Shown: piece after piece, positions 17,764-27,126 of the stretch
How positions within the stretch are numbered: the stretch's first letter is position 1
Layout of the letters: the number at the start of each line of letters is the position of its first letter
Origin: JANQHS01 sp965227315
GTDB taxonomy: Bacteria > Bacteroidota > Bacteroidia > Cytophagales > CCMP332
Assembly (NCBI GenBank): GCA_965227315.1
Contig: OZ245737.1
Location: 1,426,001-1,490,000, forward strand
DNA length: 64,000 bases
Reading direction: 5' to 3'
Notes under the pieces: model-generated
Databases searched by the model: none
The model's input: the letters and a program-made list of their open reading frames with translations, nothing else
What the model was told of the DNA's origin: nothing
Position numbers and translations under genes: made by a program

Positions 17764-18708
17764 TTGAAGCAATATTTCCAAATCCTTTTAAAAGGAATGG
17801 CAATGGGTGCTGCCGATGTAGTGCCCGGTGTGAGCGGTGGAACCATCGCCTTTATCACGGGGATCTATGAAAGGCTCCTTTCGGCCCTGCAAAGCATTAA
17901 TCTCCAATCCATACGAATACTCTTCAAAGAAGGAATTCCTTCTTTTTGGAAAGCGATTGATGGGAACTTTCTTCTGTCCCTGTTCATAGGAATAGGAATA
18001 AGCATTCTGAGCCTGGCAAGGGGACTTACCTGGCTTTTGGATAATAAACCTATTTTGATCTGGTCTTTCTTTTTTGGATTGATCCTTTCATCTTCATGGT
18101 TTGTCGGAAGAAAAATTCCGGGCTGGAATGCGGGCAAGGTGATCAGTCTTTTGGCTGGAACAGCCATTGCATATTGGATCACCATGGTTTCTCCTGCCGA
18201 AGGGCCTGAAACCCTGCTCTATATTTTCTTTTCGGGAATGATCGCGATCTGCGCCATGATCCTCCCGGGGATTTCCGGTAGTTTCATTCTATTGTTGATG
18301 GGATCATACTCCATGGTACTTGGTGCCATAAGCCATATTGGATCAGAACCTGTACAGTCCTTCACCACTATAGCCGTGTTTGGAGTCGGAGCTGTGATAG
18401 GTCTTCTTTCGTTCGTCAGGTTGTTGAACTTCGTTTTTGCCAAGGCACATGACCAGACCATTGCTGCACTAACAGGATTTATGATCGGTTCCTTGAACAA
18501 GGTCTGGCCATGGAAGCAAACGGTGGAAACAACGCTGAACAGGCATGGAGAGGAAATTCCTCTTGTTCAAAAAAACCTACTCCCGGGTGCTTTTGAAAAG
18601 GCCCTGGGAATACCAAGTGAATTGGGCTGGGCTTTTGCACTCATGATACTTGGGATCGTAGTGGTTGCACTTCTCGAGATATTCGGCAACCCAAAAGAAG
18701 CAGAATGA
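17764..18708 (+). CDS. popT: DUF368 protein, undecaprenyl-phosphate translocase (PopT family)
   Basis: A 314-residue membrane protein with about eight hydrophobic segments. Both copies of the internal DUF368 repeat motif are clear: PGVSGGTIAFITGIYE near residue 25 and LPGISGSFILLLMGSY near residue 175. Members of this family (PopT) flip undecaprenyl phosphate back across the cytoplasmic membrane for reuse in cell-wall and polysaccharide synthesis. That fits its place in the run of genes that begins with exopolysaccharide synthesis. The start is TTG at 17764, 4 bp after the synthase stop. It overlaps the aroE start (ATGA). Confidence 0.87.
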   Translation: MKQYFQILLKGMAMGAADVVPGVSGGTIAFITGIYERLLSALQSINLQSIRILFKEGIPSFWKAIDGNFLLSLFIGIGISILSLARGLTWLLDNKPILIWSFFFGLILSSSWFVGRKIPGWNAGKVISLLAGTAIAYWITMVSPAEGPETLLYIFFSGMIAICAMILPGISGSFILLLMGSYSMVLGAISHIGSEPVQSFTTIAVFGVGAVIGLLSFVRLLNFVFAKAHDQTIAALTGFMIGSLNKVWPWKQTVETTLNRHGEEIPLVQKNLLPGAFEKALGIPSELGWAFALMILGIVVVALLEIFGNPKEAE

Positions 18709-19427
18709 GGCTTGGCCTTTTTGGGTTTCCCGTATTGCATTCCTATTCTGCCGGGATCTTCAAACGTCTTTTTGAATCTGACGGAGTAAAAGATGGGAGC
18801 TACTCACTTTATGAGGTAAGAGAACCCGATCAGATCCTTGAGATCGCGGAAAAAGAAGGCCTGGAAGGTTTCAATATTACAATCCCCCATAAAGAAGCCA
18901 TATTAGACCAGTTGGATGGTCTTGAAAAAAGTGCAGAGGAGGTGGGAGCCGTCAACGCAGTCGCCAAAAAGGGAGATGAATGGATCGGTTACAACACCGA
19001 TGTACTTGGTTTTCAGGAATCGGTAGAGGAAATCGAATTTAATACACGGAATGCCTTGGTACTCGGGACTGGAGGAAGTTCAAGAGCGGTGAGATATGCG
19101 CTGAACGGCATGAACTGGAACAGTCTGAGAGTTTCCCGGAATCCATCAGGAGCTGATATCGCATATCAGGAGATCAGCAATCATGAACCAAAAAAGATCA
19201 GTCTTGTGGTGAACTGCACTCCCCTTGGAATGCCTCCTTTTGAGAGTCGGTTTCCTCAGGTGGACTTTGAACTTTTCAGCCCAAATACCTTGTTCTATGA
19301 CCTCGTTTACAACCCGGAAGAAACAGTGTTTTTAAACAGGGCAAGAGATTTCGGATACAGAACAAAAAACGGCCTGGAGATGCTAATTTTACAGGCCAGG
19401 GCAGCCTGGGATATTTGGAAAAAATAA
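18705..19427 (+). CDS. aroE: Shikimate dehydrogenase
   Basis: A 240-residue NADPH enzyme reducing 3-dehydroshikimate to shikimate in the aromatic amino acid pathway. LGLFGFPVLHSYSAGIF binds substrate, NITIPHKE carries the catalytic Lys63, and YNTDVLGF the catalytic Asp99. The NADP-binding loop is LGTGGSSRAV, followed by VNCTPLGMPP. It is about 30 residues shorter than E. coli AroE, as usual in Bacteroidota. It is translationally coupled to popT upstream and lies 1 bp before uvrB. Confidence 0.9.
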   Translation: MRLGLFGFPVLHSYSAGIFKRLFESDGVKDGSYSLYEVREPDQILEIAEKEGLEGFNITIPHKEAILDQLDGLEKSAEEVGAVNAVAKKGDEWIGYNTDVLGFQESVEEIEFNTRNALVLGTGGSSRAVRYALNGMNWNSLRVSRNPSGADIAYQEISNHEPKKISLVVNCTPLGMPPFESRFPQVDFELFSPNTLFYDLVYNPEETVFLNRARDFGYRTKNGLEMLILQARAAWDIWKK

Positions 19428-19428
19428 A

Positions 19429-21447
19429 TTGGGGTTTAAACTAAATTCGGAGTACGAGCCAACCGGAGACCAGCCGGAAGCCATTGAGCAATTGGCCGAG
19501 GGGTTAAAAGCCCAGGAGCCAGCCCAGGTGCTACTCGGTGCTACAGGGACCGGAAAAACTTTCACTATGGCCAATGTGATCGCGAAGAACGACAGTCCCA
19601 CCCTCGTTCTGAGCCATAACAAAACCCTTGCTGCCCAGCTTTATGGAGAGTTTAAGTCCTTTTTTCCGAACAATGCCGTAGAGTACTTCATCTCCTATTA
19701 CGATTACTATCAGCCCGAGGCATATCTGGCCACCAACAACCTCTACATTGAGAAGGATCTCCAGATCAATGAGGAGATCGAAAAGCTTCGTCTGAGCACA
19801 ACCTCTTCCCTCCTGTCAGGGCGAAGGGACGTGATCGTTGTGGCTTCGGTGTCCTGTATTTACGGTATTGGTAATCCAGACGAATTCGGAAAGAATGTTC
19901 TGCCATTGGAAATTGGAATGGCTTTTTCACAAAAAGAGCTCCTGCTGAGTTTGGTGGAGATCCTGTATTCGAGAAGTCATGGAGAATTCAAAAGAGGAAC
20001 TTTCAGGGTTCAGGGGGATACTGTTGACATCTTCGTGGCCTATGCCGACTTTGCTTACAGACTCATTTTTTGGGGTGATGAAATCGAGACTATCCAAAGG
20101 ATCGATCCGGAAACAGGTAGAAAGATCAATGAAGAGCAGACCATATCCATCTTTCCGGCAAACCTCTTCGTAACAAGCAGGGAGACCGTTGATCTGGCAC
20201 TTCATGAGATGGAGACCGATATGGAATCACAGGTGAACCTTTTTGAAAAAGAACGAAGGTTTCAGGAGGCAAAAAGGATCAGGGAAAGGACAGAGTTCGA
20301 TATGGAAATGATCAACGAGCTTGGCTATTGTTCGGGCATTGAGAATTATTCCAGGTATTTCGATCGTCGTTCCGCCGGACAGCGACCATTCTGTCTTCTG
20401 GACTATTTCCCGGATGATTATCTGATGATGATCGACGAGAGCCATGCCACCCTTCCACAGGTTCGTGCAATGTGGGGAGGCGACAGATCCCGAAAGGAAG
20501 CGCTGGTGGATTACGGGTTCAGATTACCTTCCGCTCTGGATAATCGTCCATTGAGTTTCAATGAGTTTGAATCGATGACCAACCAGGTTGTGTATGTTTC
20601 GGCCACCCCGGGTGATTATGAGTTAAGAAAATCAGAAGGGGTCATCGTCGAACAGATCATCAGGCCAACAGGTCTTCTTGATCCTGAGATCGAGGTCAGG
20701 CCCTCCAAAGGTCAGATAGATGATCTTCTTGATGAGATCAATGATCGGGTGAACGCGGGGGATCGGGTGCTTGTCACCACCCTGACCAAGAGAATGGCAG
20801 AGGAAATGTTTAAGTTCCTTTCGAGACTGAACATCAAATCCAGGTACATACACTCTGAGGTTAAGACCCTTGACAGAACAGAAATTTTAAGAGAATTGAG
20901 GATCGGTGAAATTGATGTATTGGTCGGAGTCAACCTGCTCAGAGAAGGACTTGACCTTCCTGAAGTTTCACTGGTGGCCATCATGGATGCTGACAAGGAA
21001 GGTTTCCTGAGAAACCAACGCTCGTTGATCCAGACCATCGGAAGAGCGGCAAGAAATGTAAGGGGAAAAGTGATCATGTACGCAGACAAGATCACCGATT
21101 CTATGAGAGCAGCGATTGACGAAACCGAAAGGAGAAGGAAGAAGCAGGAGAATTACAACCAAGAAAACAATATCACTCCCCGATCGGTTGAAAAATCCAA
21201 AGAAGAGATCATGGAGCAGACTTCTGTAGCGGACAAAAAAAGACAGGTAAAGATTTATAAGGAAAGCGATAAGCCCAGTCTTGCAGCCGATCCGGTAGTG
21301 AAGTACATGCCCAAGAACGAACTCGAAAAACTGGCCGAAAAGACCAGAAAAGAAATGGAGGAGGCTTCTTCAAAACTCGACTTCATCGAGGCAGCAAGGT
21401 TGAGAGATGAATGGTATGAATTGAAAGATTTGATAGGTAAGGCCTGA
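19429..21447 (+). CDS. uvrB: Excinuclease ABC subunit B
   Basis: A 672-residue DNA helicase-like subunit of nucleotide excision repair that verifies damage after UvrA loading and recruits UvrC. Walker A is GATGTGKTF at about residues 38-46, the damage-probing beta-hairpin includes YYDYYQPEAYL, motif II is DESHAT, and motifs IV-VI run through LVTTLTKRMAEEM, GVNLLREGLD and QTIGRAARN. The C-terminal UVR domain (KLDFIEAARLRDEWYEL) contacts UvrC. The start is TTG at 19429; aroE ends at 19427. Overlaps the next start (TGATG). Confidence 0.93.
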   Translation: MGFKLNSEYEPTGDQPEAIEQLAEGLKAQEPAQVLLGATGTGKTFTMANVIAKNDSPTLVLSHNKTLAAQLYGEFKSFFPNNAVEYFISYYDYYQPEAYLATNNLYIEKDLQINEEIEKLRLSTTSSLLSGRRDVIVVASVSCIYGIGNPDEFGKNVLPLEIGMAFSQKELLLSLVEILYSRSHGEFKRGTFRVQGDTVDIFVAYADFAYRLIFWGDEIETIQRIDPETGRKINEEQTISIFPANLFVTSRETVDLALHEMETDMESQVNLFEKERRFQEAKRIRERTEFDMEMINELGYCSGIENYSRYFDRRSAGQRPFCLLDYFPDDYLMMIDESHATLPQVRAMWGGDRSRKEALVDYGFRLPSALDNRPLSFNEFESMTNQVVYVSATPGDYELRKSEGVIVEQIIRPTGLLDPEIEVRPSKGQIDDLLDEINDRVNAGDRVLVTTLTKRMAEEMFKFLSRLNIKSRYIHSEVKTLDRTEILRELRIGEIDVLVGVNLLREGLDLPEVSLVAIMDADKEGFLRNQRSLIQTIGRAARNVRGKVIMYADKITDSMRAAIDETERRRKKQENYNQENNITPRSVEKSKEEIMEQTSVADKKRQVKIYKESDKPSLAADPVVKYMPKNELEKLAEKTRKEMEEASSKLDFIEAARLRDEWYELKDLIGKA

Positions 21448-23249
21448 TGGCAAGAGAAAGAGCTTCAGATCTTGTACCCGAGGAAAAAAGGAATTTCAAC
21501 CGGGAGAACATCAGGAAGATCCTGGGGATCTTCAAATTCATGCTTCCTTACCGCTGGTATTTTTTTGCTGGCCTGACCACATTGTTTCTTTCTTCAGCCC
21601 TGGTGATGTCTTTTCCCTACATTACCGGAAAGTTGGTGGATGCCGCGACCGGAAAAGCATCATGGGTATTGGAGGATATCGATGAGATCGCTCTTTCCCT
21701 GATCGGTATTCTGGTGATCCAGGCCTTTTTCTCCTATGCCAGGGTATATTTCTTCGCTCAGGTCAGTGAGAGAAGCATGGCAGATATCAGGAAAACATTG
21801 TTCTCTCAACTCCTGAGCCTGCCGTTTGCCTTTTACGATCGAAAAAGGATCGGCGAACTCCTGAGCAGGATCACCAACGATGTGGCCTTTTTAAAAGAGG
21901 CTTTGTCTCTGACCCTCGCCGAGTTCTTCCGGCAGATCACCACCTTCCTGATCGGAATGGGCATCATTTTATGGGAATCAACCCAACTCACCCTGGTTAT
22001 GATCTCGGTTTTTCCGCTGATCGTGATCGGAGCTCTGGCATTCGGCAGATTTATCCGAAAGCTGTCCAGATCAACACAGGATCAACTGGCCGATACCAAT
22101 ATTGTTGTTGAAGAATCTCTTCAGGCCATCAACGTGGTCAAGTCATACACCAATGAAGAATTTGAGTACAAAAGGTATTCATCCGCCTTGGAAAAGGTGG
22201 TGGCTTTCGCACTCAAAACCGCCAAATACAGGGGTGCATTTTTCTCCTTTGTCATATTCGGACTGTTTGGAGCGATTGTCCTGGTGCTCTGGTATGGAGC
22301 GGGTCTCGTTGCCGAGGGCGAAATGACCATTGGCGCGTTGACCTCATTTATCATTTATACCATGTTCATCGGAGCTTCCGTTGGAGGGTTGGGCGACCTT
22401 TATGGTCAGCTTCAGAAAGCCATAGGCTCATCGGAACGGATCTTGGAGATCCTGGACGAAAAAGCGGAAGAGTCCGGCGAAGGTCACGGGAAACTCAATG
22501 TTGATGGAAGAATTGAATTCGAGCATATTAATTTTTCCTACCCTTCCAGGAAAGAGATCGAAGTGCTCAAGGATATTAGCTTTGGCCTGGACCCCGGTAA
22601 AAGGGTTGCGCTAGTGGGCCATAGCGGAGCAGGGAAATCGACGATCATCCAACTTCTGCTCAGATTCTATCAACCTGATTCAGGTGCGATCAGGGTAGAT
22701 TCAAAGAATATCGATCACTACGATTTGAAGGCCTACAGGGAAAATATAGGCCTTGTGCCGCAGGAGATCATTCTTTTTGGCGGAACCATCAAGGAAAATA
22801 TTGCCTATGGCAGACCTGATGCCGGTGATGAGGAAATACAGAAGGCAGCGGAAAAGGCTCAGGCCTGGGAATTTATCCAATCCTTTCCTGAAGGCTGGGA
22901 TACTATTGTTGGCGATCGTGGGATCAAGCTATCTGGTGGACAGAGACAACGCGTCGCCATTGCCAGAGCTATCCTCAGGGATCCAAAAATTCTCATTCTG
23001 GACGAAGCGACTTCTTCCCTGGATGCGGCTTCAGAACACCTGGTTCAACTTGCCTTGGACAATCTGATGAAAGGAAGAACCACCTTGATCATCGCTCACA
23101 GGCTTGGAACAATTCGAAAAGCTGACCAGATTCTTGTATTGAGGAATGGGGAAATTGTGGAATCGGGAAAACATGAGGAACTCACTCTAAAATCTGACGG
23201 AGTTTATTCCAACCTCATCCGCATGCAACAGGAAGGCATGATCGCCTGA
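21447..23249 (+). CDS. ABC transporter, fused permease and ATPase (MsbA-like)
   Basis: A 600-residue half-transporter. Six membrane helices (about 30-325) form the type IV exporter domain, followed by the ATPase with Walker A GHSGAGKST (about 391-399), Q-loop PQEIILFG, signature LSGGQRQRVAIARA (about 495), Walker B ILILDEATSSLD and the H-loop AHRLGT. It works as a homodimer unless a partner is encoded elsewhere. Exporters of this type carry lipids (MsbA), peptides or drugs. Location at the end of a run with polysaccharide and PopT genes hints at a lipid-linked substrate, which is inference. Confidence 0.87.
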   Translation: MARERASDLVPEEKRNFNRENIRKILGIFKFMLPYRWYFFAGLTTLFLSSALVMSFPYITGKLVDAATGKASWVLEDIDEIALSLIGILVIQAFFSYARVYFFAQVSERSMADIRKTLFSQLLSLPFAFYDRKRIGELLSRITNDVAFLKEALSLTLAEFFRQITTFLIGMGIILWESTQLTLVMISVFPLIVIGALAFGRFIRKLSRSTQDQLADTNIVVEESLQAINVVKSYTNEEFEYKRYSSALEKVVAFALKTAKYRGAFFSFVIFGLFGAIVLVLWYGAGLVAEGEMTIGALTSFIIYTMFIGASVGGLGDLYGQLQKAIGSSERILEILDEKAEESGEGHGKLNVDGRIEFEHINFSYPSRKEIEVLKDISFGLDPGKRVALVGHSGAGKSTIIQLLLRFYQPDSGAIRVDSKNIDHYDLKAYRENIGLVPQEIILFGGTIKENIAYGRPDAGDEEIQKAAEKAQAWEFIQSFPEGWDTIVGDRGIKLSGGQRQRVAIARAILRDPKILILDEATSSLDAASEHLVQLALDNLMKGRTTLIIAHRLGTIRKADQILVLRNGEIVESGKHEELTLKSDGVYSNLIRMQQEGMIA

Positions 23250-23326
23250 CAGATACCAATTTACTCGCTGACACAAGTCATTTAATCCAAGCACTGAAAA
23301 ATTGAGATTGAGGAAAATTTTTCGTC

Positions 23327-23908
23327 ATGAAAGCTCGATTTCTTCTTCTCACCGTTTTTTCTCCAATTTTTAGCCTGGCCCAGAGTATGGGCAGTTTCAT
23401 CGATGCGAGGGATGGGCATGAATACAAGACCGTCACGCTCGGTGATCAGACCTGGATGGCTGAAAACCTGGCCTGGGATGCCGGTGAAGGCACATATCTC
23501 TACGATTGGCGTTGCATTACCATGGAAAAAGAAGGACGCAAATACACCTGGTTTTCCGCTATGCAAGGACAAGAAGGCGAAGGAGTACGAGGCGCTTGCC
23601 CCGAGAACTGGAGATTACCAACCAAAGATGATTGGTTGACGCTTGTTCAATATCTGGGGGGGCCTTCAATCGCCGGAAAAGAATTAAAAGAAGGTGGCGA
23701 CAGCAGGATGGAAATGAAGATCCCCGGAAGAAGATTTTCAGATGGTAAATTCAGGGTAGCCCGATCAGAGGTGCACTATTGGAGCAGCACATCTACAGGG
23801 CTCGATGTAGCCTGGTGCCTGATCGTATTCAAGGTCCTTGATCAAAGCATGGGCTATGAATACGACAAGGAGTATGTCAAATCCATCCGCTGTATTCGGG
23901 AGGATTGA
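23327..23908 (+). CDS. FISUMP-domain secreted protein
   Basis: A 193-residue protein with a signal peptide cleaved near residue 19 (SLAQS). The rest is one Fibrobacter succinogenes major paralogous domain: DGHEYKTVTLGDQTWMAENL, then a Cys-containing Trp-rich middle, CPENWRLPTKDDWLTL, and HYWSSTS near the end, with a final CIRED. The domain is a C-type-lectin-like module on surface lipoproteins and secreted proteins; here it stands alone without lipobox or sorting domain. Function unknown. It converges on the T9SS subtilase, with 3 bp between the stop codons. Confidence 0.83.
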   Translation: MKARFLLLTVFSPIFSLAQSMGSFIDARDGHEYKTVTLGDQTWMAENLAWDAGEGTYLYDWRCITMEKEGRKYTWFSAMQGQEGEGVRGACPENWRLPTKDDWLTLVQYLGGPSIAGKELKEGGDSRMEMKIPGRRFSDGKFRVARSEVHYWSSTSTGLDVAWCLIVFKVLDQSMGYEYDKEYVKSIRCIRED

Positions 23909-23911
23909 TCC

Positions 23912-25540
23912 TTAACGCTTCATAAATTTCCTGACTGCGCTGCCCTGATCGGAGTCCATAAAGAGAAAGTAAATCCCGGATTCCAGCGAAGATACATCGA
24001 TTCGTCCCGGGAATTTGCTGACCAAGCCAGACTGATGGACCTGGCCTGAAACTCCACGGATGGAATAATTAACCCCGTCCTTTTCTTCTGAAACAATGTT
24101 GAGCTCGGTGGTCGCAGGATTGGGATAAATGGAATAACGACTTTGGGAAACCGGTTTGTTGTAAAGCCCAGCAACGGCAAACTGAAGCGCAGCTCCAGCA
24201 TTGATCCTTCCATGGCCATAGTATTGGTCAAAACCCTGAATATCCTCTGATGAAAGGCCTACTTCATCATCTGAAGTTTGGTGAAGGGTTAATTTGATAT
24301 CGGCATTACTCATCCCGGGATTTACCGCAAGCATCAGCGAGATGAGCCCGGAAACATGCGGTGCAGCCTGTGATGTCCCACTCCACAACCGGTTATAGGC
24401 GTTGACATCCTGATAGTCCAGGGAAAGAATAAGGTTTCCCGGCGCCACTACATTGATGTGAAAACCATAATTGCTTCCTCCGGATCCACCCGCAAACGGA
24501 TTGGAACGGGTATCATCCGCACTGGTTGAACCCACGGCAAAAGCACTTGACATCGCTGCCGGGTACATGAAATTACCGGTATTATCATTGCCCATGGAGG
24601 CGACTGTCATCACATTCTGACTTTCCGCATAATCGATGGCGTTTTCCATCAAGGCGGAATACGTATCCCCACCAAGGGACATATTCATCACATCCGCCCC
24701 GTTATCTACGGCATAATTGACGGCATCGATCCACCAGGAATAATATCCAAAGCTGTTATCATCAAGTACCTTCAGCGACATGATCTTGCAATTCCAGTCC
24801 ACCCCGGCCAGCCCGGTATTGTTATTACCGTTCGCCGCAATAATTCCGGAAACACTGGTGCCATGGCCTTCATCATCGATCGGATTGGCATCACTGTTGG
24901 CGAAATCCCAACCATTGAGGTCATCGACATAACCGTTACCGTCATCATCAATACCGTTTCCCGGAATTTCACCATTATTACCCCAATGTCTCCCCAGGAA
25001 TTCCGAGTGATTGAAGTTGATACCCGCATCCAGAACAGCAACGACAACGGAATTTGACCCAGTAGTCACGTCCCAGCCCGCCGGAGCTTTCATATCTGCA
25101 CCTGCAGTAACGTTTCCCTGACTGAAAGTACCATCATTGTGCAAACCCCATTGAGAACCGAAGAAAGCGTCATTCGGCATTAGAACACCGTGACTTTTCC
25201 CGATATAATCCGGTTCTACCGCATCAAAAATGCCTGTTGCCAGATATTCCTCAACCACCATCATGACATCGACCTGGTCTTCAAAGTCGATCCTGTACAT
25301 GGGTTTTGGATCCATGGCGGCGGGGCCCATGGGCCTGACTGATTTCACCTTGTATTTTGTATTGAGTGCATCGACTGAGGGATGCCTCATGGTTCCCTCT
25401 TCATATGCCCACTGAGAGGATTTCCGAACGGATTCTTTGAGCATGACCAGGATTCGGTCCTTCGCATAATCGGCAGAAAAGCCAAAAATAGGAGCCAGAA
25501 TGCAAAACAAAAGCGCTGGAATGAGGTATTGATTCTTCAT
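23912..25540 (-). CDS. T9SS-secreted S8 subtilisin-like serine protease
   Basis: A 542-residue secreted protease. The signal peptide ends near FGFSADYA. An inhibitor-like N-terminal prodomain precedes the catalytic domain, whose triad is Asp in VVAVLDAGINFNHS (about residue 167), His in GHGTSVSGIIA (about 225) and Ser in SGTSQAAPHVSG (about 387). A T9SS type A sorting domain ends the protein: YPNPATTEL, then GIYFLFMD and a basic tail KFMKR. The DDDGNGYVDD stretch probably binds calcium. I use the ATG at 25540; a TTG two codons upstream is less likely. Likely a surface or released nutrient-acquiring protease. Confidence 0.9.
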   Translation of the reverse strand: MKNQYLIPALLFCILAPIFGFSADYAKDRILVMLKESVRKSSQWAYEEGTMRHPSVDALNTKYKVKSVRPMGPAAMDPKPMYRIDFEDQVDVMMVVEEYLATGIFDAVEPDYIGKSHGVLMPNDAFFGSQWGLHNDGTFSQGNVTAGADMKAPAGWDVTTGSNSVVVAVLDAGINFNHSEFLGRHWGNNGEIPGNGIDDDGNGYVDDLNGWDFANSDANPIDDEGHGTSVSGIIAANGNNNTGLAGVDWNCKIMSLKVLDDNSFGYYSWWIDAVNYAVDNGADVMNMSLGGDTYSALMENAIDYAESQNVMTVASMGNDNTGNFMYPAAMSSAFAVGSTSADDTRSNPFAGGSGGSNYGFHINVVAPGNLILSLDYQDVNAYNRLWSGTSQAAPHVSGLISLMLAVNPGMSNADIKLTLHQTSDDEVGLSSEDIQGFDQYYGHGRINAGAALQFAVAGLYNKPVSQSRYSIYPNPATTELNIVSEEKDGVNYSIRGVSGQVHQSGLVSKFPGRIDVSSLESGIYFLFMDSDQGSAVRKFMKR

Positions 25541-25630
25541 GATCAAGATTTTGTATGATGAAATTTAGGCCTTAATGATCAAGACCGAAAAAGTTCAGGC
25601 AATTTTTATGCCTTTTGCAAGGAACAAGAC

Positions 25631-26773
25631 CTACCTCCCAGCCAAACCCGCATGCTCTGGCTTCAGCCTGAAGATCTGGTAAGGTGCATGGTATTCCATA
25701 TGATCCCTTGACTTCAACATCTGGTTGGGGATCTCAGAATCGGTCAGATAAAGATAGCCGTCACCACCAAAACTCAGTCCATCCGCCCAGATGATCCGCT
25801 CATCCTTAAGCAGAGTCCAGAGGCTGCCATCGGGTTCCATGACGGAAATCCCCCTGTGCTCTACATCTGTGATGTAGACCCTTCCTGCAGTGTCAACACT
25901 GAGGCCATCACTTAAAGGTTTGTTACCCACAAAATGAACCTTGGGCTCCGTTTCCCCATCCAGTCCATTGATGCAGGCATGTACCTGTACCTTGAACAGA
26001 CCATCATGTGCCATCGCTCCATAATAAAGCCACTCTCCCTCCGGATCCAGGGCGATACCATCAATTCCGGGCTTTAAGGCGATCAGCCCGCCCACAAATT
26101 TCATTTCCTTGATCGGATTCTGGATGATCCAATCCTGTGCAGTAACGGAAGGATCTTTTTCAAGCAGCCTGGCGCTTTGTCCGGTCTTGGTATCAAGCAC
26201 CACGAGGGCCGGGTTTTTTCCAAAGAAGGATACATCGGCAATGAAAACATAGCGTCCGTCATTACTCACCTGCAGATCATTAAAGAATGATCCCTTTTCC
26301 GCGATCCTTTGGCTGAACACATGCTCGTAAACAAGTTCATCGGTAGCCAGGTCAAAAGCCGATACCTTCACTTCATCGAAACCATGGAATCCATGGTCGA
26401 TCACCCATAGGCGATTGATCGGGTCGATCACCAGCCCGAGCACCTCACCGAAATGGGTATCCTGAAATTTTTGGTCCGGATATGGAATTGCTTCGCCATC
26501 TACGATTTCCAGGAGTTTGTGGTTCTCCGGACGCGACTCGGGGTGAACAGTAAAGAAAATTCGGTTATCCCTGGATACCGCAATGTTTCCCAGGGGCTCA
26601 TCGTATTGAAAAACGATCTCGAGGTCATGGGAATTGAGCTTTGGCTCCCCGCTCAGGTCATGATAATACTCTCCCCCACCATAGCGCATGCGAGCGAGCA
26701 AGGCCAAACCCGCGAAAAACACAAAGATCATCAGCAGGGGCAGAACAATTCTTTTGATCCAGGAAGGGGTCAT
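25631..26773 (-). CDS. Major royal jelly protein/yellow-like beta-propeller
   Basis: A 380-residue protein with an N-terminal membrane anchor (about 9-28) and a periplasmic propeller of the MRJP/yellow family (PF03022-like): LGLVIDPINRLWVIDHG, FFNDLQVSNDGRYVFIAD, DGIALDPEGEWLYYGAM, LSDGLSVDTAGRVYITD and IWADGLSFGGDGYLYLTD are the recurring blades. The bacterial family is often annotated as gluconolactonase-like or L-dopachrome-tautomerase-related. I cannot confirm any catalytic activity. It is monocistronic, with 90 bp to the subtilase downstream. Confidence 0.75.
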   Translation of the reverse strand: MTPSWIKRIVLPLLMIFVFFAGLALLARMRYGGGEYYHDLSGEPKLNSHDLEIVFQYDEPLGNIAVSRDNRIFFTVHPESRPENHKLLEIVDGEAIPYPDQKFQDTHFGEVLGLVIDPINRLWVIDHGFHGFDEVKVSAFDLATDELVYEHVFSQRIAEKGSFFNDLQVSNDGRYVFIADVSFFGKNPALVVLDTKTGQSARLLEKDPSVTAQDWIIQNPIKEMKFVGGLIALKPGIDGIALDPEGEWLYYGAMAHDGLFKVQVHACINGLDGETEPKVHFVGNKPLSDGLSVDTAGRVYITDVEHRGISVMEPDGSLWTLLKDERIIWADGLSFGGDGYLYLTDSEIPNQMLKSRDHMEYHAPYQIFRLKPEHAGLAGR

Positions 26774-27122
26774 TTCTGAGGTTTATTCTCCTTTAACGAA
26801 GAAAGAAAGCGGTGGGTTGATGACACAAGCATTCTCTTTGATGGGGGCGAATTTAAAGCAGAGGCCAAATCCCCCAAAATTTTTATGTGAATACATACGG
26901 CTTGGCTTTGATGCAATGCATTGGTTCAGCAACTTTATATAACCTGTAAAGTGTATTCATCATGAACAGAATTCCTGCTTTTGTAATAACTGATTTACCT
27001 CTTATAGCCAGAATGATTCCATATCAAGCGCTCCCAAGGGAAACGACTTCCTTGGTCAACATTTCCGGAAACGGCCTGACGTACGCAGACGAAAAGCTTC
27101 ACCATCAGGCATCAATTCAAGA
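26774..27122. other. Gene-poor interval, possible small ORF
   Basis: This 349-bp interval upstream of the divergent propeller gene contains no recognised gene. The only intact reading frame worth naming is 26962-27126 on the plus strand (54 codons from ATG, starting MNRIPAFVITD); it has no recognisable domain and overlaps the next start. An AT-rich block near 26932-26956 could hold promoters for either direction. Confidence 0.4.
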
Positions 27123-27126
27123 TTGA
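26962..27126 (+). CDS. Possible 54-residue hypothetical protein
   Basis: ATG-initiated frame of 54 codons ending in a TGA that overlaps the TTG start of the downstream membrane protein. It has no signal peptide, membrane segment or known motif. The overlap with the next start would fit translational coupling, but the frame may equally be a chance one. Low support. Confidence 0.2.
   Translation: MNRIPAFVITDLPLIARMIPYQALPRETTSLVNISGNGLTYADEKLHHQASIQD

Noticed and set aside
26688..26942. 84-codon plus-strand ORF across the start of the propeller gene
   Set aside because: Composition and overlap with a real gene on the other strand mark it as a shadow frame.
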